60,707 nucleotides of DNA, taken from assembly GCA_028819495.1 (NCBI GenBank), contig JAPPLI010000047.1, positions 1 to 60,707 of the forward strand, given 5' to 3'. This DNA comes from Gammaproteobacteria bacterium. Its GTDB lineage: Bacteria; Pseudomonadota; Gammaproteobacteria; Eutrophobiales; Eutrophobiaceae. Below, one piece after another: positions 17,858-25,866 of the stretch (position 1 is its first letter; every line of letters starts with the position of its first letter). Position numbers and translations under genes: made by a program. The notes under the pieces are model-generated. The model did no database searches. It saw only the letters and a list, made by a program, of their open reading frames with translations, and was not told the origin of the DNA.

Positions 17858-18324
17858 GCGAAGTATTGTCTCACAAACTGGCAGACCTGAAGGAATGTAT
17901 TGAAAGGATACGGGAAGACTGGAGACGCCCTTCCGACATGCCCTTTGAACAGGACCGGGTTAAACGACAGCTCATTATCATGAACCTGCAGCTTGCCTTC
18001 CAAAACCTGTTGGATATGGCCAACCACCTGGTGCGGGTCAAGCAAATCGGCTGGCCCAAGAACAGCGCTGAAACCTTCGATCTGCTGGAAAAAGACGGAT
18101 TGATCACTGCTGAAATGAAAACCAGACTGCAAGCAGGCATGGGCATGCGCAACATCATGGTGCACAGGTACAAGAAAATTGATCTCGCAAAGGTTAAGGG
18201 CGTGGTTGAAAATCACCTGGATGACCTGCTGGATGCCGGACAGACATTGTTTCGCCAAGGTCCGAAATCAATCTCCTCGCAGACTGTACCTCTTGATGGT
18301 GACGAGCCAGTAAAGCCCGGTTGA
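17854..18324 (+). CDS. hepT: HepT-like HEPN ribonuclease toxin
   Basis: A 156-residue helical protein of the DUF86 HEPN family. RNIMVHRY gives the exact Rx4HxY motif: Arg99 and His104 are the RNase residues and Tyr106 is the position modified by MntA in characterised systems. Toxin HEPN proteins cleave tRNA or mRNA. The C-terminal 20 residues (from KSISSQ) look unstructured and may be extra. It partners with MntA directly upstream. Confidence 0.9.
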   Translation: MSEVLSHKLADLKECIERIREDWRRPSDMPFEQDRVKRQLIIMNLQLAFQNLLDMANHLVRVKQIGWPKNSAETFDLLEKDGLITAEMKTRLQAGMGMRNIMVHRYKKIDLAKVKGVVENHLDDLLDAGQTLFRQGPKSISSQTVPLDGDEPVKPG

Positions 18325-18385
18325 GACGGCGGTATCGACTGGTCTGGAGTTACGGCAGTAACGATTGTATTTGTTGGAGATTATC

Positions 18386-18685
18386 ATGACTGGCCGAGAA
18401 CAGACTTTCAGCCCGGATTGGGCGTCTCCACCAGGCGATACGATTGTTGACTTAATGGAAGAAAAGGACTGTACCAAGGCAGAGTTGGCAAGACGTCTCG
18501 GCTTCAGCACCGGATACCTGAAGCAGCTTCTCAAGGGCAACATTCCGATAACACAAGATAGCGCACTACGGCTGGAGCGTGTGCTGGGCTCAACCGCGAA
18601 ATTCTGGTTGAACAGGGAAGCCATATACCGTGAGCGTTTGGCGGAATTGGATTTACAACAACATTATCGAAGCCGGGTGGGTTGA
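18386..18685 (+). CDS. HigA-like XRE antitoxin, orphan and possibly truncated
   Basis: A 99-residue protein with its ATG at 18386 and GGAG just upstream. DWASPPGDTIVDLMEEK, the helix-turn-helix KAELARRLGFSTGYLKQLLKG and ALRLERVLGSTAKFWLNREA match the N-terminus of HigA/VapI. Many relatives with this N-terminus continue to about 370 residues with an ImmA/IrrE-type peptidase domain, which is missing here. No HigB toxin gene lies on either side. Frames just after the stop (to 18780) look once-coding (for example ending KNICHFLSNIRTEKD), so a decayed 3' end is likely. Confidence 0.7.
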   Translation: MTGREQTFSPDWASPPGDTIVDLMEEKDCTKAELARRLGFSTGYLKQLLKGNIPITQDSALRLERVLGSTAKFWLNREAIYRERLAELDLQQHYRSRVG

Positions 18686-18760
18686 AATCACTCGGCCAAG
18701 CGGTGGACCAGTTGCAGGAGGTGGCATCTCACAAGAACATCTGCCATTTTCTGTCTAACA

Positions 18761-19204
18761 TCAGGACTGAAAAGGATTGACTATAAGGATGTCGTGATAG
18801 GTCTGGCCCGGGTTGAAATCCTCCGAAATAATCTGTGTACAACCAGCCTTCTCCGCAGCGGCTATTATCAGGGCGTCCCAGTAGGAAATCCGGTAGCGGT
18901 TGCAGGTGCCCACCGCCCGTTGCACCAATCCCAGGTCAATCTCCATGACCGGCAGGGTAGTAAACAAGGAAATTGCTTCCCTGACCACCTCTTCCGGGAG
19001 CGGGTTTGAAGCGCGCCGGGTCGTAGCATTGTAAAATTCGCCCAGAACCTGTGCTGATACGACCCCATTTTCGTTGGTAATGGCATCAGCAAGCAACTCG
19101 AAGGCTCGTTCCTGCTTGTCCGGGTCTCGCCGGTCGTATGCATAGACGAGAATATTGGTGTCAAAAAATACCTTATCGGTTGTAGCGATTAAGTCGGTCT
19201 TCAT
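18761..19204 (-). CDS. PIN-domain ribonuclease toxin
   Basis: A 147-residue protein using the ATG at 19204, which overlaps the upstream antitoxin gene by 32 nt. KVFFDTNILVYAYD carries the first catalytic Asp, AQVLGEFYNA a conserved Glu, ISYWDALIIAAAE the third acidic residue and IISEDF the fourth, a full PIN site. It belongs to the COG5573-like group that is often paired with RHH antitoxins. Likely an RNase toxin of the VapC superfamily; target unknown. Confidence 0.85.
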   Translation of the reverse strand: MKTDLIATTDKVFFDTNILVYAYDRRDPDKQERAFELLADAITNENGVVSAQVLGEFYNATTRRASNPLPEEVVREAISLFTTLPVMEIDLGLVQRAVGTCNRYRISYWDALIIAAAEKAGCTQIISEDFNPGQTYHDILIVNPFQS

Positions 19205-19424
19205 AGAGGTCGTCCCTGGTCCATGTGCGCGGTCCGAGGTCGCGGCCATGCCGCCCGATTGATTCTTTAAGCGCAGCAACACGCTCCTGCTTAACGCCGG
19301 CATCGCTTTTAGCGACAGCAGTCAGGTAGTCCCGCACCATGGCCGTCAACGTCGTATTCTTGTCAATGGCTATCTTGCGCACTTTCTTCATGATCTCTTC
19401 GTCAATACTCAGCGTAATATTCAT
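19173..19424 (-). CDS. Ribbon-helix-helix antitoxin of the PIN pair
   Basis: An 83-residue protein starting MNITLSIDEEIMKKVRKIA, followed by DKNTTLTAMVRDYLTAVA: an N-terminal RHH DNA-binding fold. The tail (about 45-83, ending DDLYEDRLNRYNR) is charged and likely wraps the toxin. The ATG at 19424 is used because residues before it are not family-like. It should be the first gene of the module and repress the promoter at 19468-19497. Confidence 0.82.
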   Translation of the reverse strand: MNITLSIDEEIMKKVRKIAIDKNTTLTAMVRDYLTAVAKSDAGVKQERVAALKESIGRHGRDLGPRTWTRDDLYEDRLNRYNR

Positions 19425-19446
19425 ATTGTCATGCCCTGGCTCAAAA

Positions 19447-19497
19447 TTCACATATTAAGTGAAAACCATAATAAGGGTAATGCTGGCGATAAGTCAA
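19447..19497 (-). promoter_or_regulatory. Promoter and operator of the RHH-PIN module
   Basis: On the minus strand TTGACT (19497-19492), an 18-bp spacer and TATTAT (19473-19468) form a good sigma-70 promoter. Just downstream, 19447-19463 reads TTCAC-N7-GTGAA, an inverted repeat suited to a dimeric RHH repressor, 22 bp before the antitoxin ATG. Confidence 0.6.
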
Positions 19498-19713
19498 GGT
19501 TTTTAACAAGCTCTTGACGCTTTCAGTGTAAAGACAAAAGCGGACAATTCTATTTGTTGCTAACAGTTATTGTAGCGCGCCCCGGTTGACTGGGCAGTAC
19601 TAACGAGTGTGTCGCTCATGAAATCAGACTCTGAACAGGCGTAATTGTCGCGTGTTGTCCCTCGCAAAGCTCGGATGTAAAATAAATATCTAACCTTTTT
19701 GAAAAGTTGAGCC

Positions 19714-20274
19714 GTGATAAACTTGATCGACGAAAGCAACTTACAACACCTCGCTCGCCTGCTACGAAAACGCAACGCAAACGAGGTCGCAATTACCCGA
19801 GTTATTGGCAGAGCGGCTCTACTCGGCCATATTGGGGAATACATTGCCAGCCAGATATTCTATGTTGATTTGGGGCAGTCAGCGGTCCAACCAGGCATTG
19901 ATGGTCATTTCAAGTCCGGTCCGCTTGCAGGACAATCGGTCAACATAAAAATGTATAGCAAGAGAGAAGGGAAGCTTGATGTCTATCCGGAATATCTGCC
20001 GGACTATTACCTGGTGCTGACAGGTCCCAAGTATGTGGCTAGGAATTCCAAGGGAACCGCCCGTCCTTGGGGCATCAATGAAGTGTTTTTATTCGAAGCC
20101 AAACCGCTCATTGAGCGGCTTCGCCAGCGTGACGTGAAATTGGGTATTGGAACAAGCGTTAGGGAAGAGGAATGGATGGCTGCTCGGATTTATCCTCATA
20201 CTCCCGATGCCCCATTGGTACTCACCAGCACCCAGCGGGATAGCATTCGTCATTTTGAGTTATCCAGTCGATGA
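19714..20274 (+). CDS. DUF6998-like protein, possible nuclease-fold defence protein
   Basis: A 186-residue protein. RVIGRAALLGHIGEYIASQIF, SAVQPGIDGHFKSGPLAGQSVNIKMYSKREGKLDV, PDYYLVLTGPK and RPWGINEVFLFEA match a widespread bacterial family (DUF6998 in my recollection). The pattern E...D...K (GEYIA / GIDGHF / NIKMYSKREG) resembles a PD-(D/E)xK nuclease core, but that is inference. It is a single gene inside the toxin-antitoxin island, with no obvious immunity partner. The first ATG at 19714 has a plausible GTTGAGCC leader. Confidence 0.6.
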   Translation: MINLIDESNLQHLARLLRKRNANEVAITRVIGRAALLGHIGEYIASQIFYVDLGQSAVQPGIDGHFKSGPLAGQSVNIKMYSKREGKLDVYPEYLPDYYLVLTGPKYVARNSKGTARPWGINEVFLFEAKPLIERLRQRDVKLGIGTSVREEEWMAARIYPHTPDAPLVLTSTQRDSIRHFELSSR

Positions 20275-20627
20275 GAGTTCTTCTTAGCAATACGAGCGCC
20301 TGTTTTTAGCGAAAAGGTTTTTTATCCAGCACAATGTTTTATGGATCAAAGAGGACTCCTGTTAGCTAATCTATATATTCTCAAGATTTAAGTTTAACAA
20401 GAGATACTCCCATCATTGTGGAAGGAAGGATTGAGACCATTACAAATTAAAGAGAATTTGCCACCGGAAATTTATAATTTCGTAGAACCCCAAGCCATCG
20501 CTGATATGCTTTGCCAGATTCAGGAAGAATTTGCCAAAAATATGAAGGAAAGAAATGATTGAATGACAGGAATTTTTTTGAAAATAATTTTTAGAGAGAA
20601 ACAAGGGACGTATAGTACAACTATAAG
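20275..20627. other. Gene-poor 353-bp AT-rich region with a short coding remnant
   Basis: One short frame, 20431-20562, starts at a TTG behind GGAAGGA and reads 43 codons, beginning LRPLQIKENLPPEIYNF and ending AKNMKERND. Its composition is coding-like, but I recognise no family. It could be the 3' remnant of a mobile gene. No repeats or terminators stand out. Confidence 0.3.
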
Positions 20628-20951
20628 ATGCGATCTATATTGTTTACCTGCGTCTGCCTGCTCTTATCCATAACCATATATTCTTACAGCCAAGGCCTGA
20701 CTCAGGAGGAAAGGCTTAAATTGCTCGATGATGAGCATTTTGTTAGTGAGCTAAAAGCACTTCAAGAAAAGACAGCCGAACAAATGGCCTTATGTATGGA
20801 TAGTCCTATTCAGATAAATCGTGACGTGTGCGGTAAAACGGCTATGTATCACCTTAACTGCCTTCTGAGAGGATTATATGAGGAAGGAGATGTATATGAC
20901 CTTATGGCAGACTGTGTGCGGGTTCCACTTCGCATTACAATAGAATCTTGA
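20628..20951 (+). CDS. Small secreted protein of unknown function
   Basis: A 107-residue protein with a classical signal peptide (MRSILFTCVCLLLSITIYSYSQG, cleavage near 22). The mature part is about 85 residues with three Cys (MALCMDS, DVCGKT, LNCLL) plus a fourth in ADCVRV, enough for two disulphides in the periplasm. Helical and acidic. I do not recognise the family. It is AT-rich, isolated between the DUF6998-like gene and the Xre-RES pair, and may be island cargo. Confidence 0.55.
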   Translation: MRSILFTCVCLLLSITIYSYSQGLTQEERLKLLDDEHFVSELKALQEKTAEQMALCMDSPIQINRDVCGKTAMYHLNCLLRGLYEEGDVYDLMADCVRVPLRITIES

Positions 20952-20963
20952 AAGAGGAAATAA

Positions 20964-21003
20964 GGTCAGAGTTGTAATTACTGGAATATCCTGGCTCTGA
21001 ACC
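20964..21003. repeat. Degenerate copy of the GGGGTCAGAG element
   Basis: GGTCAGAG ... CTCTGAACC arms flank a core of unrelated sequence. The outer G/C run is eroded. It lies directly before the Xre-RES promoter. Confidence 0.4.
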
Positions 21004-21005
21004 AC

Positions 21006-21063
21006 TTGACTGTAACAATACAGTCTGCTAGACTACTTCTATACACTGAATTGTTACAGTCAA
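21006..21063 (+). promoter_or_regulatory. Xre-RES promoter with large inverted-repeat operator
   Basis: TTGACTGTAACAAT (21006-21019) is exactly mirrored by ATTGTTACAGTCAA (21050-21063); with the flanks the arms match over 18 of 19 positions. The left arm contains a -35 (TTGACT), and 17 bp on is an extended -10 (TGCTAGACT, 21026-21034). The right arm covers the likely start site, 14 bp before the antitoxin ATG. Binding of an Xre dimer to both arms would loop or occlude the promoter. Confidence 0.7.
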
Positions 21064-21076
21064 AGAGGTAGTCAAG

Positions 21077-21472
21077 ATGGCTCAAGTTGAACAATTGCTA
21101 CAACGAAGCCCCACCGTCGCCAGTTCACTGATCCCTGTGATTTTCAATATATTCAGCCAGTGGGGGCTGACCGGCGCGCAACAGATGCTCTTGTTGGGCC
21201 TCAGCAACGAGAAAACCCTGTACAACTGGAAACGCCAGCCCGAGAAAACCAAGCTGACCAGGGATTTGCTGGAACGCACCAGCTATATCCTGGGGATCTA
21301 TAAATCCCTGCAGATCCTGCTGCCTGACCCGACGCTTGCCGATCAATGGCTGTCATCGCCCAACGACAACCCGCTGTTCAACGGCGCCGCGCCGCTGGAA
21401 CGTTTGTTAGCCGGGCAGGTGTTTGATCTGGCCGTCGTCAGGAATTTTCTCGATGCCGAGCGCGGTGGTTGA
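21077..21472 (+). CDS. Xre/MbcA/ParS-type antitoxin
   Basis: A 131-residue protein. The N-terminal half contains a helical Xre-like domain (IFSQWGLTGAQQMLLLGLSNEKTLYNWKR). The C-terminal half is the DUF2384 toxin-binding region (YILGIYKSLQILLPDPTLADQWL...NPLFNGAAPLERLLAG). These proteins bind RES-domain toxins and autoregulate. The stop overlaps the toxin ATG by one base within TGATG. Confidence 0.87.
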   Translation: MAQVEQLLQRSPTVASSLIPVIFNIFSQWGLTGAQQMLLLGLSNEKTLYNWKRQPEKTKLTRDLLERTSYILGIYKSLQILLPDPTLADQWLSSPNDNPLFNGAAPLERLLAGQVFDLAVVRNFLDAERGG

Positions 21473-22164
21473 TGGTCGATATCGCTGCGTTGCCGACATG
21501 CCGTGTCAGCGATCAGGTTTACCGGGTCATTTCGTCACGGTATCCCCAGATCAGCCTGTTCGAGCGCGTTTCCGGGCCGGAGCACTGGAACGTACTCTAT
21601 GCAGTAGAGTCATTGACCAATCTCAGGCTGCGCGACGAAGTGGGCGATATTCGCCTGGTGGCGCCGGAAGACCGCGTTTACGGTGACGGCGCCTCCTGGA
21701 TCATGGCCGCATTTACTCACCCACCGGTCGATGGGCGCGGTGGGCGGTTCAACAAGGATTTCGGTATCTATTATTGTTCTGCTGATGAGTCAGTCGCCGT
21801 TGCAGAATCCGCCTACCATCGAGAGCGTTTTCTCAGAGACTCGCATATCGAACAACTCTTGCTGGAAATGCGTATGATTCGCGCCCTGCTGGGTCCTGTG
21901 GATTTGCATGACCTGCGCCACCTGGAGGATGATGCCATATACGATCCTTATAACTACACGGAGGCGCAGCAACTTGGCTATGCGCTACGGGAAACCGGGA
22001 GTTACGGTGTTCACTATCGGAGCGTAAGAGCAGACGGTGAATGCTTCGGTGTAATGAGACCTAAGGCGTTATCCGATGCCATCCACTGGCGTTATCTGCG
22101 TTTCCGCTTTCATCAGGGAATAATCATCGACGTTGAATCGCTTGATGATGGTGACAGGAGATGA
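21472..22164 (+). CDS. RES-domain toxin (NAD+-depleting family)
   Basis: A 230-residue protein. The RES signature is present: VYRVISSRYP near the N-terminus, GRGGRFNKDFGIYYCSADESVAVAES in the centre and YGVHYRSVRADGECFGVMRPKALSDA towards the C-terminus. These supply the conserved Arg, Glu and Ser for which the domain is named. Characterised members hydrolyse or phosphorolyse NAD+. Full-length by comparison, with no broken motif. The ATG at 21472 is preferred over the TTG one codon earlier. Confidence 0.88.
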   Translation: MVDIAALPTCRVSDQVYRVISSRYPQISLFERVSGPEHWNVLYAVESLTNLRLRDEVGDIRLVAPEDRVYGDGASWIMAAFTHPPVDGRGGRFNKDFGIYYCSADESVAVAESAYHRERFLRDSHIEQLLLEMRMIRALLGPVDLHDLRHLEDDAIYDPYNYTEAQQLGYALRETGSYGVHYRSVRADGECFGVMRPKALSDAIHWRYLRFRFHQGIIIDVESLDDGDRR

Positions 22165-22242
22165 CACACTCAATCGGAATTATCCGCCCTTGCTATACAG
22201 GAGGCAGGGAACATTGGCCCGGATTTCCCGCCAGGTAACGTG

Positions 22243-23721
22243 ATGCACTCCGAACGGAAGTCGACGCTGTCTCCAGAGGCGCAAGCCGTCGGCCGGCGCA
22301 TCAAGGGATTGCGGGATTTCCTGGCGCTGCTGGATGAGAACGGCCAACTGGCGGTGTGGGAAGAGGAAGTCCTGCCGGAGCCGGACATCCGCAATGTCTC
22401 CGTGGCCGCAGGCCGCGATGCCATGCACGGTCCGGCGGTGCTGCTCAACAACATCAGGGGCTACCCCGGCAAACAGGTCGTGGTAGGAGTGCACGGCAGT
22501 TTCACCAACCTGGCCCTGCTGATGGGGCAGCCGAAAGGCACGTCGGTCAAGGAGCTGTTCTACGAGATGGTGAACCGCTGGGGGTGTGACGAACCGTTAA
22601 TCGAGCGGGTGGACCCGAACGCTGCGCCAGTGCGCCGTAACCGGGTTGAAGACGACATCAACCTGTACGAGTTGTTGCCCCTGTACCGTATTAATGAATA
22701 CGACGGGGGGTTTTATATCGACAAGGCGAACATGGTGAGCCGGGACCCGTCTGACCCGGAGAATTTCGGCAAGCAGAACGTGGGGATATATCGTATCCAG
22801 GTACATGGACCGGATATGTTCAGCCTGGATGCGGTGCCGTCCCACGACATGGGGCAGCACATACGGATTGCGGAGCGGGAGCAGGCCGAGCTTAACATCG
22901 CGGTGATGATTGGTAATCATCCTGCCTTGGCGATGTTTGCGGGGACGCCGGTGGACTACGATGAATCCGAGTACGCCTATGCTTCGCAGATGATGGGGGC
23001 GCCGCTGGAGCTGACCACGTCCGGCAACGGGCTGGATATCCTGGCCAACTCGGAGCTGGTGATCGAGGCGCAGATGGTCAACAACGAACGTATCCTCGAG
23101 GGCCCGTTCGGTGAGTTTCCCGGCACCTACAGCGGGGTGCGCCGGTTGAACGTATTCCGGGTGACGGCCGTGTCATACCGGGACGATCCCATCTTTGAGA
23201 GTTTGCACATCGGCAGTAAAAGCTGGTGTGAACACGACACACTCCTGGGCATCAACACCTGCGCGCCCATATATAACCAGTTGAAACAGAGCTTTCCCGA
23301 GATCGTTGCGGTCAATGCGTTATACCAGCACGGCCTGACTGCGGTCATCGCGGTGAAGAACCGCTTTGCCGGTTTTGCCAAATCCGTCGCCCTGCGCGCG
23401 CTGGGCACGCCTCACGGCCTGATGTACCTGAAGAACCTCATCATGGTCGATGCCGACATCGACCCGTTTGACCTGAACCAGGTCATCTGGTCGTTATCCA
23501 ATCGCACCCGGGCCGATGACATTATCGTGTTGCCGAACATGCCGCTCAGCGATGCGGACCCGTCGGCGGAGATCGGCGGCAAAGGGCACCGGTTGATTAT
23601 CGATGCCACTTCCTATATGCCGCCGGATCCGATCTCCGTCAACAACAACCTGGTGGAATCACCCGCCGGCGCGGAAATCGAGGACCTTCAGCGCAGGCTT
23701 GACGAGTTGCGCAGGAAGTAA
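22243..23721 (+). CDS. UbiD-family prenylated-FMN decarboxylase
   Basis: A 492-residue protein. GLRDFLALLDENGQLAVWEEEV at the N-terminus, IRVN-type domain features, LDILANSELVIEAQMVNNERILEGPFGEFPGTYSG (catalytic Glu region) and GTPHGLMYLKNLIMVDADIDPFDLNQVIWSLSNR are typical of UbiD. The enzyme reversibly decarboxylates aromatic or unsaturated acids with prFMN made by UbiX, which is not present here. It converges on two Rieske oxygenase genes, so an aromatic-acid substrate in the same pathway is more likely than ubiquinone synthesis. The ATG at 22243 or the GTG one codon before may start it. Confidence 0.9.
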   Translation: MHSERKSTLSPEAQAVGRRIKGLRDFLALLDENGQLAVWEEEVLPEPDIRNVSVAAGRDAMHGPAVLLNNIRGYPGKQVVVGVHGSFTNLALLMGQPKGTSVKELFYEMVNRWGCDEPLIERVDPNAAPVRRNRVEDDINLYELLPLYRINEYDGGFYIDKANMVSRDPSDPENFGKQNVGIYRIQVHGPDMFSLDAVPSHDMGQHIRIAEREQAELNIAVMIGNHPALAMFAGTPVDYDESEYAYASQMMGAPLELTTSGNGLDILANSELVIEAQMVNNERILEGPFGEFPGTYSGVRRLNVFRVTAVSYRDDPIFESLHIGSKSWCEHDTLLGINTCAPIYNQLKQSFPEIVAVNALYQHGLTAVIAVKNRFAGFAKSVALRALGTPHGLMYLKNLIMVDADIDPFDLNQVIWSLSNRTRADDIIVLPNMPLSDADPSAEIGGKGHRLIIDATSYMPPDPISVNNNLVESPAGAEIEDLQRRLDELRRK

Positions 23722-23731
23722 CCCCCTCGCC

Positions 23732-24754
23732 TTATTGTCCCAGGCCGAATTCGCGCAGGCGTTGCCGGTAGGCGTGGCTGACATTGTCCGCCGGCAGATG
23801 GATCTCATGCCGGGCATCCAGGGGCAGGTCCGGCACTGCGAGGTGCCGGAGAACGCCTATATCTTCCTGGTTAATGATATCCCAGCCGTTCAGCAGCGAC
23901 CTGCGGGCGTCATCGACATCACGGGTGTCGATACTGAACTGGAATACCCTGCATTCATCGGCGCCGCGCGGGCTGGGTATGTTACAGGTGCGCTGGTCGC
24001 CGCCGGTCGGATCGTGCACGGTAAAATCGATGGCGAACGGCAACACCACCCGGTAGGTGAACACGACATCCCGCGGCGTGCTGCCGAACGGCACCTCGGT
24101 GTACTCGGCGGTTTGGATTATTCCGTCCTCCGTGTGTTCGATATTTCCGGGGTTTATGACATTATTCGCATCGCCGCCGAGGGACTCCGAGTGGATATGG
24201 GGCAGGTGCGCCAGGTCGATGAAATTCTCCATCTGCCGCGCCGCGGAAACAGGCCAGATACGCGCCTTTACGAACAGCAGCTTGCCGGCATCCTGGTCTT
24301 CGTCCCTGAACAGTTCCGGCACGTTCTGGTCGGTTTCCTGCGCCAGGCTGGTCCACACCAGGCCGTAACGGCGCTTCACGGGGAACGACGTCAGGCGCCA
24401 GGTGACAGGGAGCTTCGCTCCGGGGTCAACCGAAGGTGCGAATATACATTGCCCCCCGGTATTGAAGACCAGACCGTGGTACATACACTTGATCCCATCC
24501 TCCACGATGCTGCCGGCGCTGAGTTTGATGTGTCGGTGCGGACAACGGTCCAGGGCAACGCCAATCTCATCCCCGGTGCGGAAAATGACCAGGTCCACAT
24601 CCAGGAGCTTCGCCGCGACGGGCGTATCTTCGACCTCGTGCTCATAGGCGATTGGATACCAGAATTGTGATAACACACCCCAGTCGTTTTCGGAAATCCC
24701 CGAAGCTTGCGGGCGTAGCAGGAACGGCAGGTTGACAGATGTGGATATGAACAT
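23732..24754 (-). CDS. VanA-type Rieske oxygenase, second gene of pair
   Basis: A 340-residue oxygenase component. The Rieske centre is CPHRH...CMYH (Cys71, His73, Cys90, His93). The mononuclear iron site NFIDLAHLPHIH gives the N-x2-D-x2-H-x4-H pattern (Asn177, Asp180, His183, His188), so the enzyme looks catalytically complete. VanA-like enzymes O-demethylate or hydroxylate aromatic acids. A reductase (VanB) is not adjacent. It is 15 bp downstream of its paralogue in the same operon and convergent with ubiD (10-bp gap). Confidence 0.9.
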   Translation of the reverse strand: MFISTSVNLPFLLRPQASGISENDWGVLSQFWYPIAYEHEVEDTPVAAKLLDVDLVIFRTGDEIGVALDRCPHRHIKLSAGSIVEDGIKCMYHGLVFNTGGQCIFAPSVDPGAKLPVTWRLTSFPVKRRYGLVWTSLAQETDQNVPELFRDEDQDAGKLLFVKARIWPVSAARQMENFIDLAHLPHIHSESLGGDANNVINPGNIEHTEDGIIQTAEYTEVPFGSTPRDVVFTYRVVLPFAIDFTVHDPTGGDQRTCNIPSPRGADECRVFQFSIDTRDVDDARRSLLNGWDIINQEDIGVLRHLAVPDLPLDARHEIHLPADNVSHAYRQRLREFGLGQ

Positions 24755-24769
24755 GTTGCTCTCTGGAGG

Positions 24770-25801
24770 TTACGTGGTTTGTTTTTCCTGTTTGATCAAT
24801 TTCTTCAGTATATTCCGGGCATGTACCGCTGACGTATCGCCGGGCAGGGCAACCGGCCTGGGTTTTCTGGCCATAATATCCGTGTTCCCGCCCAGTCTCC
24901 GCTGCACCGCTTCCAGCATCGGCGCATCCTCCGCGTCGAAAGCCTGGCTCACGATCTCCAGGTGCGCGTCGTCGGTGACTGTTGATTCCGAGGCTTTTAT
25001 ACCGCTGCCCCAGAAATAATGGGTGCTCGTTTCATTGGCCGGTGTCACGATGTGTGGCGCAATGTTGATGAAGCCTTCACCTTCGGTCACCTTCATGCCG
25101 TCAACACCGATGAAGATCCTCAATTCCAAGGTACAGGGCGGATTCCAGCGCATGGACTCGAAAATATCGACCATCTTGCCCCTGGTTTGGGGCCATAAGA
25201 TATCCGTAAATTCCGATCCTCGATAGGGGGGCACCAGGTAGTCCGAATACACGGTATCGCCTTCGACCCTGTATTTGTATTCCGGCCTCCAGTCCGCGCC
25301 GAAGCCGGGGTGAAGATAGGGCGAATGGAACAGGTCCAGCAGGTTGTCGGTTACCAGTTCGTAGTGTGCATTCACCTGGCTGGACCCGAACACGAAGCGG
25401 TAATCGCCGTCCGCCAGTTCAGGATAGCGGATGATCCGGTCCGGGTCGGCCCTGTCCCGGTCGCCCATCCAGATCCACAGGATTCCGTCCTGCTCGACCA
25501 TGGGGAATGACTGCACCTGCGCAGACGGCGGCAGCCTGCCAGTCCACGGGTTATGGGTACAGCGGCCGTCTCCGGCAAAGCGCAAGCCGTGATAACCGCA
25601 TTGAATTTGACCCTCCACCAGCGTACCGCGCGATAACGGCGCAAACCGGTGTGGACACATGTCGTACAGCGCCGCGGGCGAGCCGCCTGCGTCCCTGAAC
25701 ATGACAACCGGCGTTTCCAGGAATTCCCTGGCCACAGGCGTATCCTGCAGGTCTTTTGCCCAGCCCGCCATGTACCAGGCATTGTTAAGATAACTGTTCA
25801 C
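24770..25801 (-). CDS. VanA-type Rieske oxygenase, first gene of pair
   Basis: A 343-residue oxygenase: MCPHRFAPLS...CGYHGLRF ligates the [2Fe-2S] (Cys49, His51, Cys68, His71) and NLLDLFHSPYLH the catalytic iron (Asn153, Asp156, His159, His164). MNSYLNNAWYMAGWAKDL is close to vanillate O-demethylase subunits. It is only distantly similar to the downstream oxygenase, so the two may be successive enzymes rather than duplicates. The substrate is likely a methoxylated or carboxylated aromatic. It probably shares electrons from a reductase encoded elsewhere. Confidence 0.92.
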   Translation of the reverse strand: MNSYLNNAWYMAGWAKDLQDTPVAREFLETPVVMFRDAGGSPAALYDMCPHRFAPLSRGTLVEGQIQCGYHGLRFAGDGRCTHNPWTGRLPPSAQVQSFPMVEQDGILWIWMGDRDRADPDRIIRYPELADGDYRFVFGSSQVNAHYELVTDNLLDLFHSPYLHPGFGADWRPEYKYRVEGDTVYSDYLVPPYRGSEFTDILWPQTRGKMVDIFESMRWNPPCTLELRIFIGVDGMKVTEGEGFINIAPHIVTPANETSTHYFWGSGIKASESTVTDDAHLEIVSQAFDAEDAPMLEAVQRRLGGNTDIMARKPRPVALPGDTSAVHARNILKKLIKQEKQTT

Positions 25802-25866
25802 GATAGTTGCCGGTCATTAATCCGTTTTGCGCCCGGGCGACCCCGCTGGCAGGGTAACCGCTGGCC

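Noticed and set aside
18682-18780. A separate small gene after the HigA-like gene
   Set aside because: Two overlapping frames look partly coding, but neither has a start codon with a ribosome-binding site. A decayed continuation is simpler.
16674-22164. A prophage or integrative element in the toxin-antitoxin island
   Set aside because: No integrase, structural phage gene, tRNA attachment duplication or terminal repeat was found. The only tRNA is 10 kb away.
23603-24670. A 355-codon frame opposite the second Rieske gene
   Set aside because: It overlaps both the ubiD 3' end in another frame and the oxygenase on the other strand. The oxygenase has all metal ligands.
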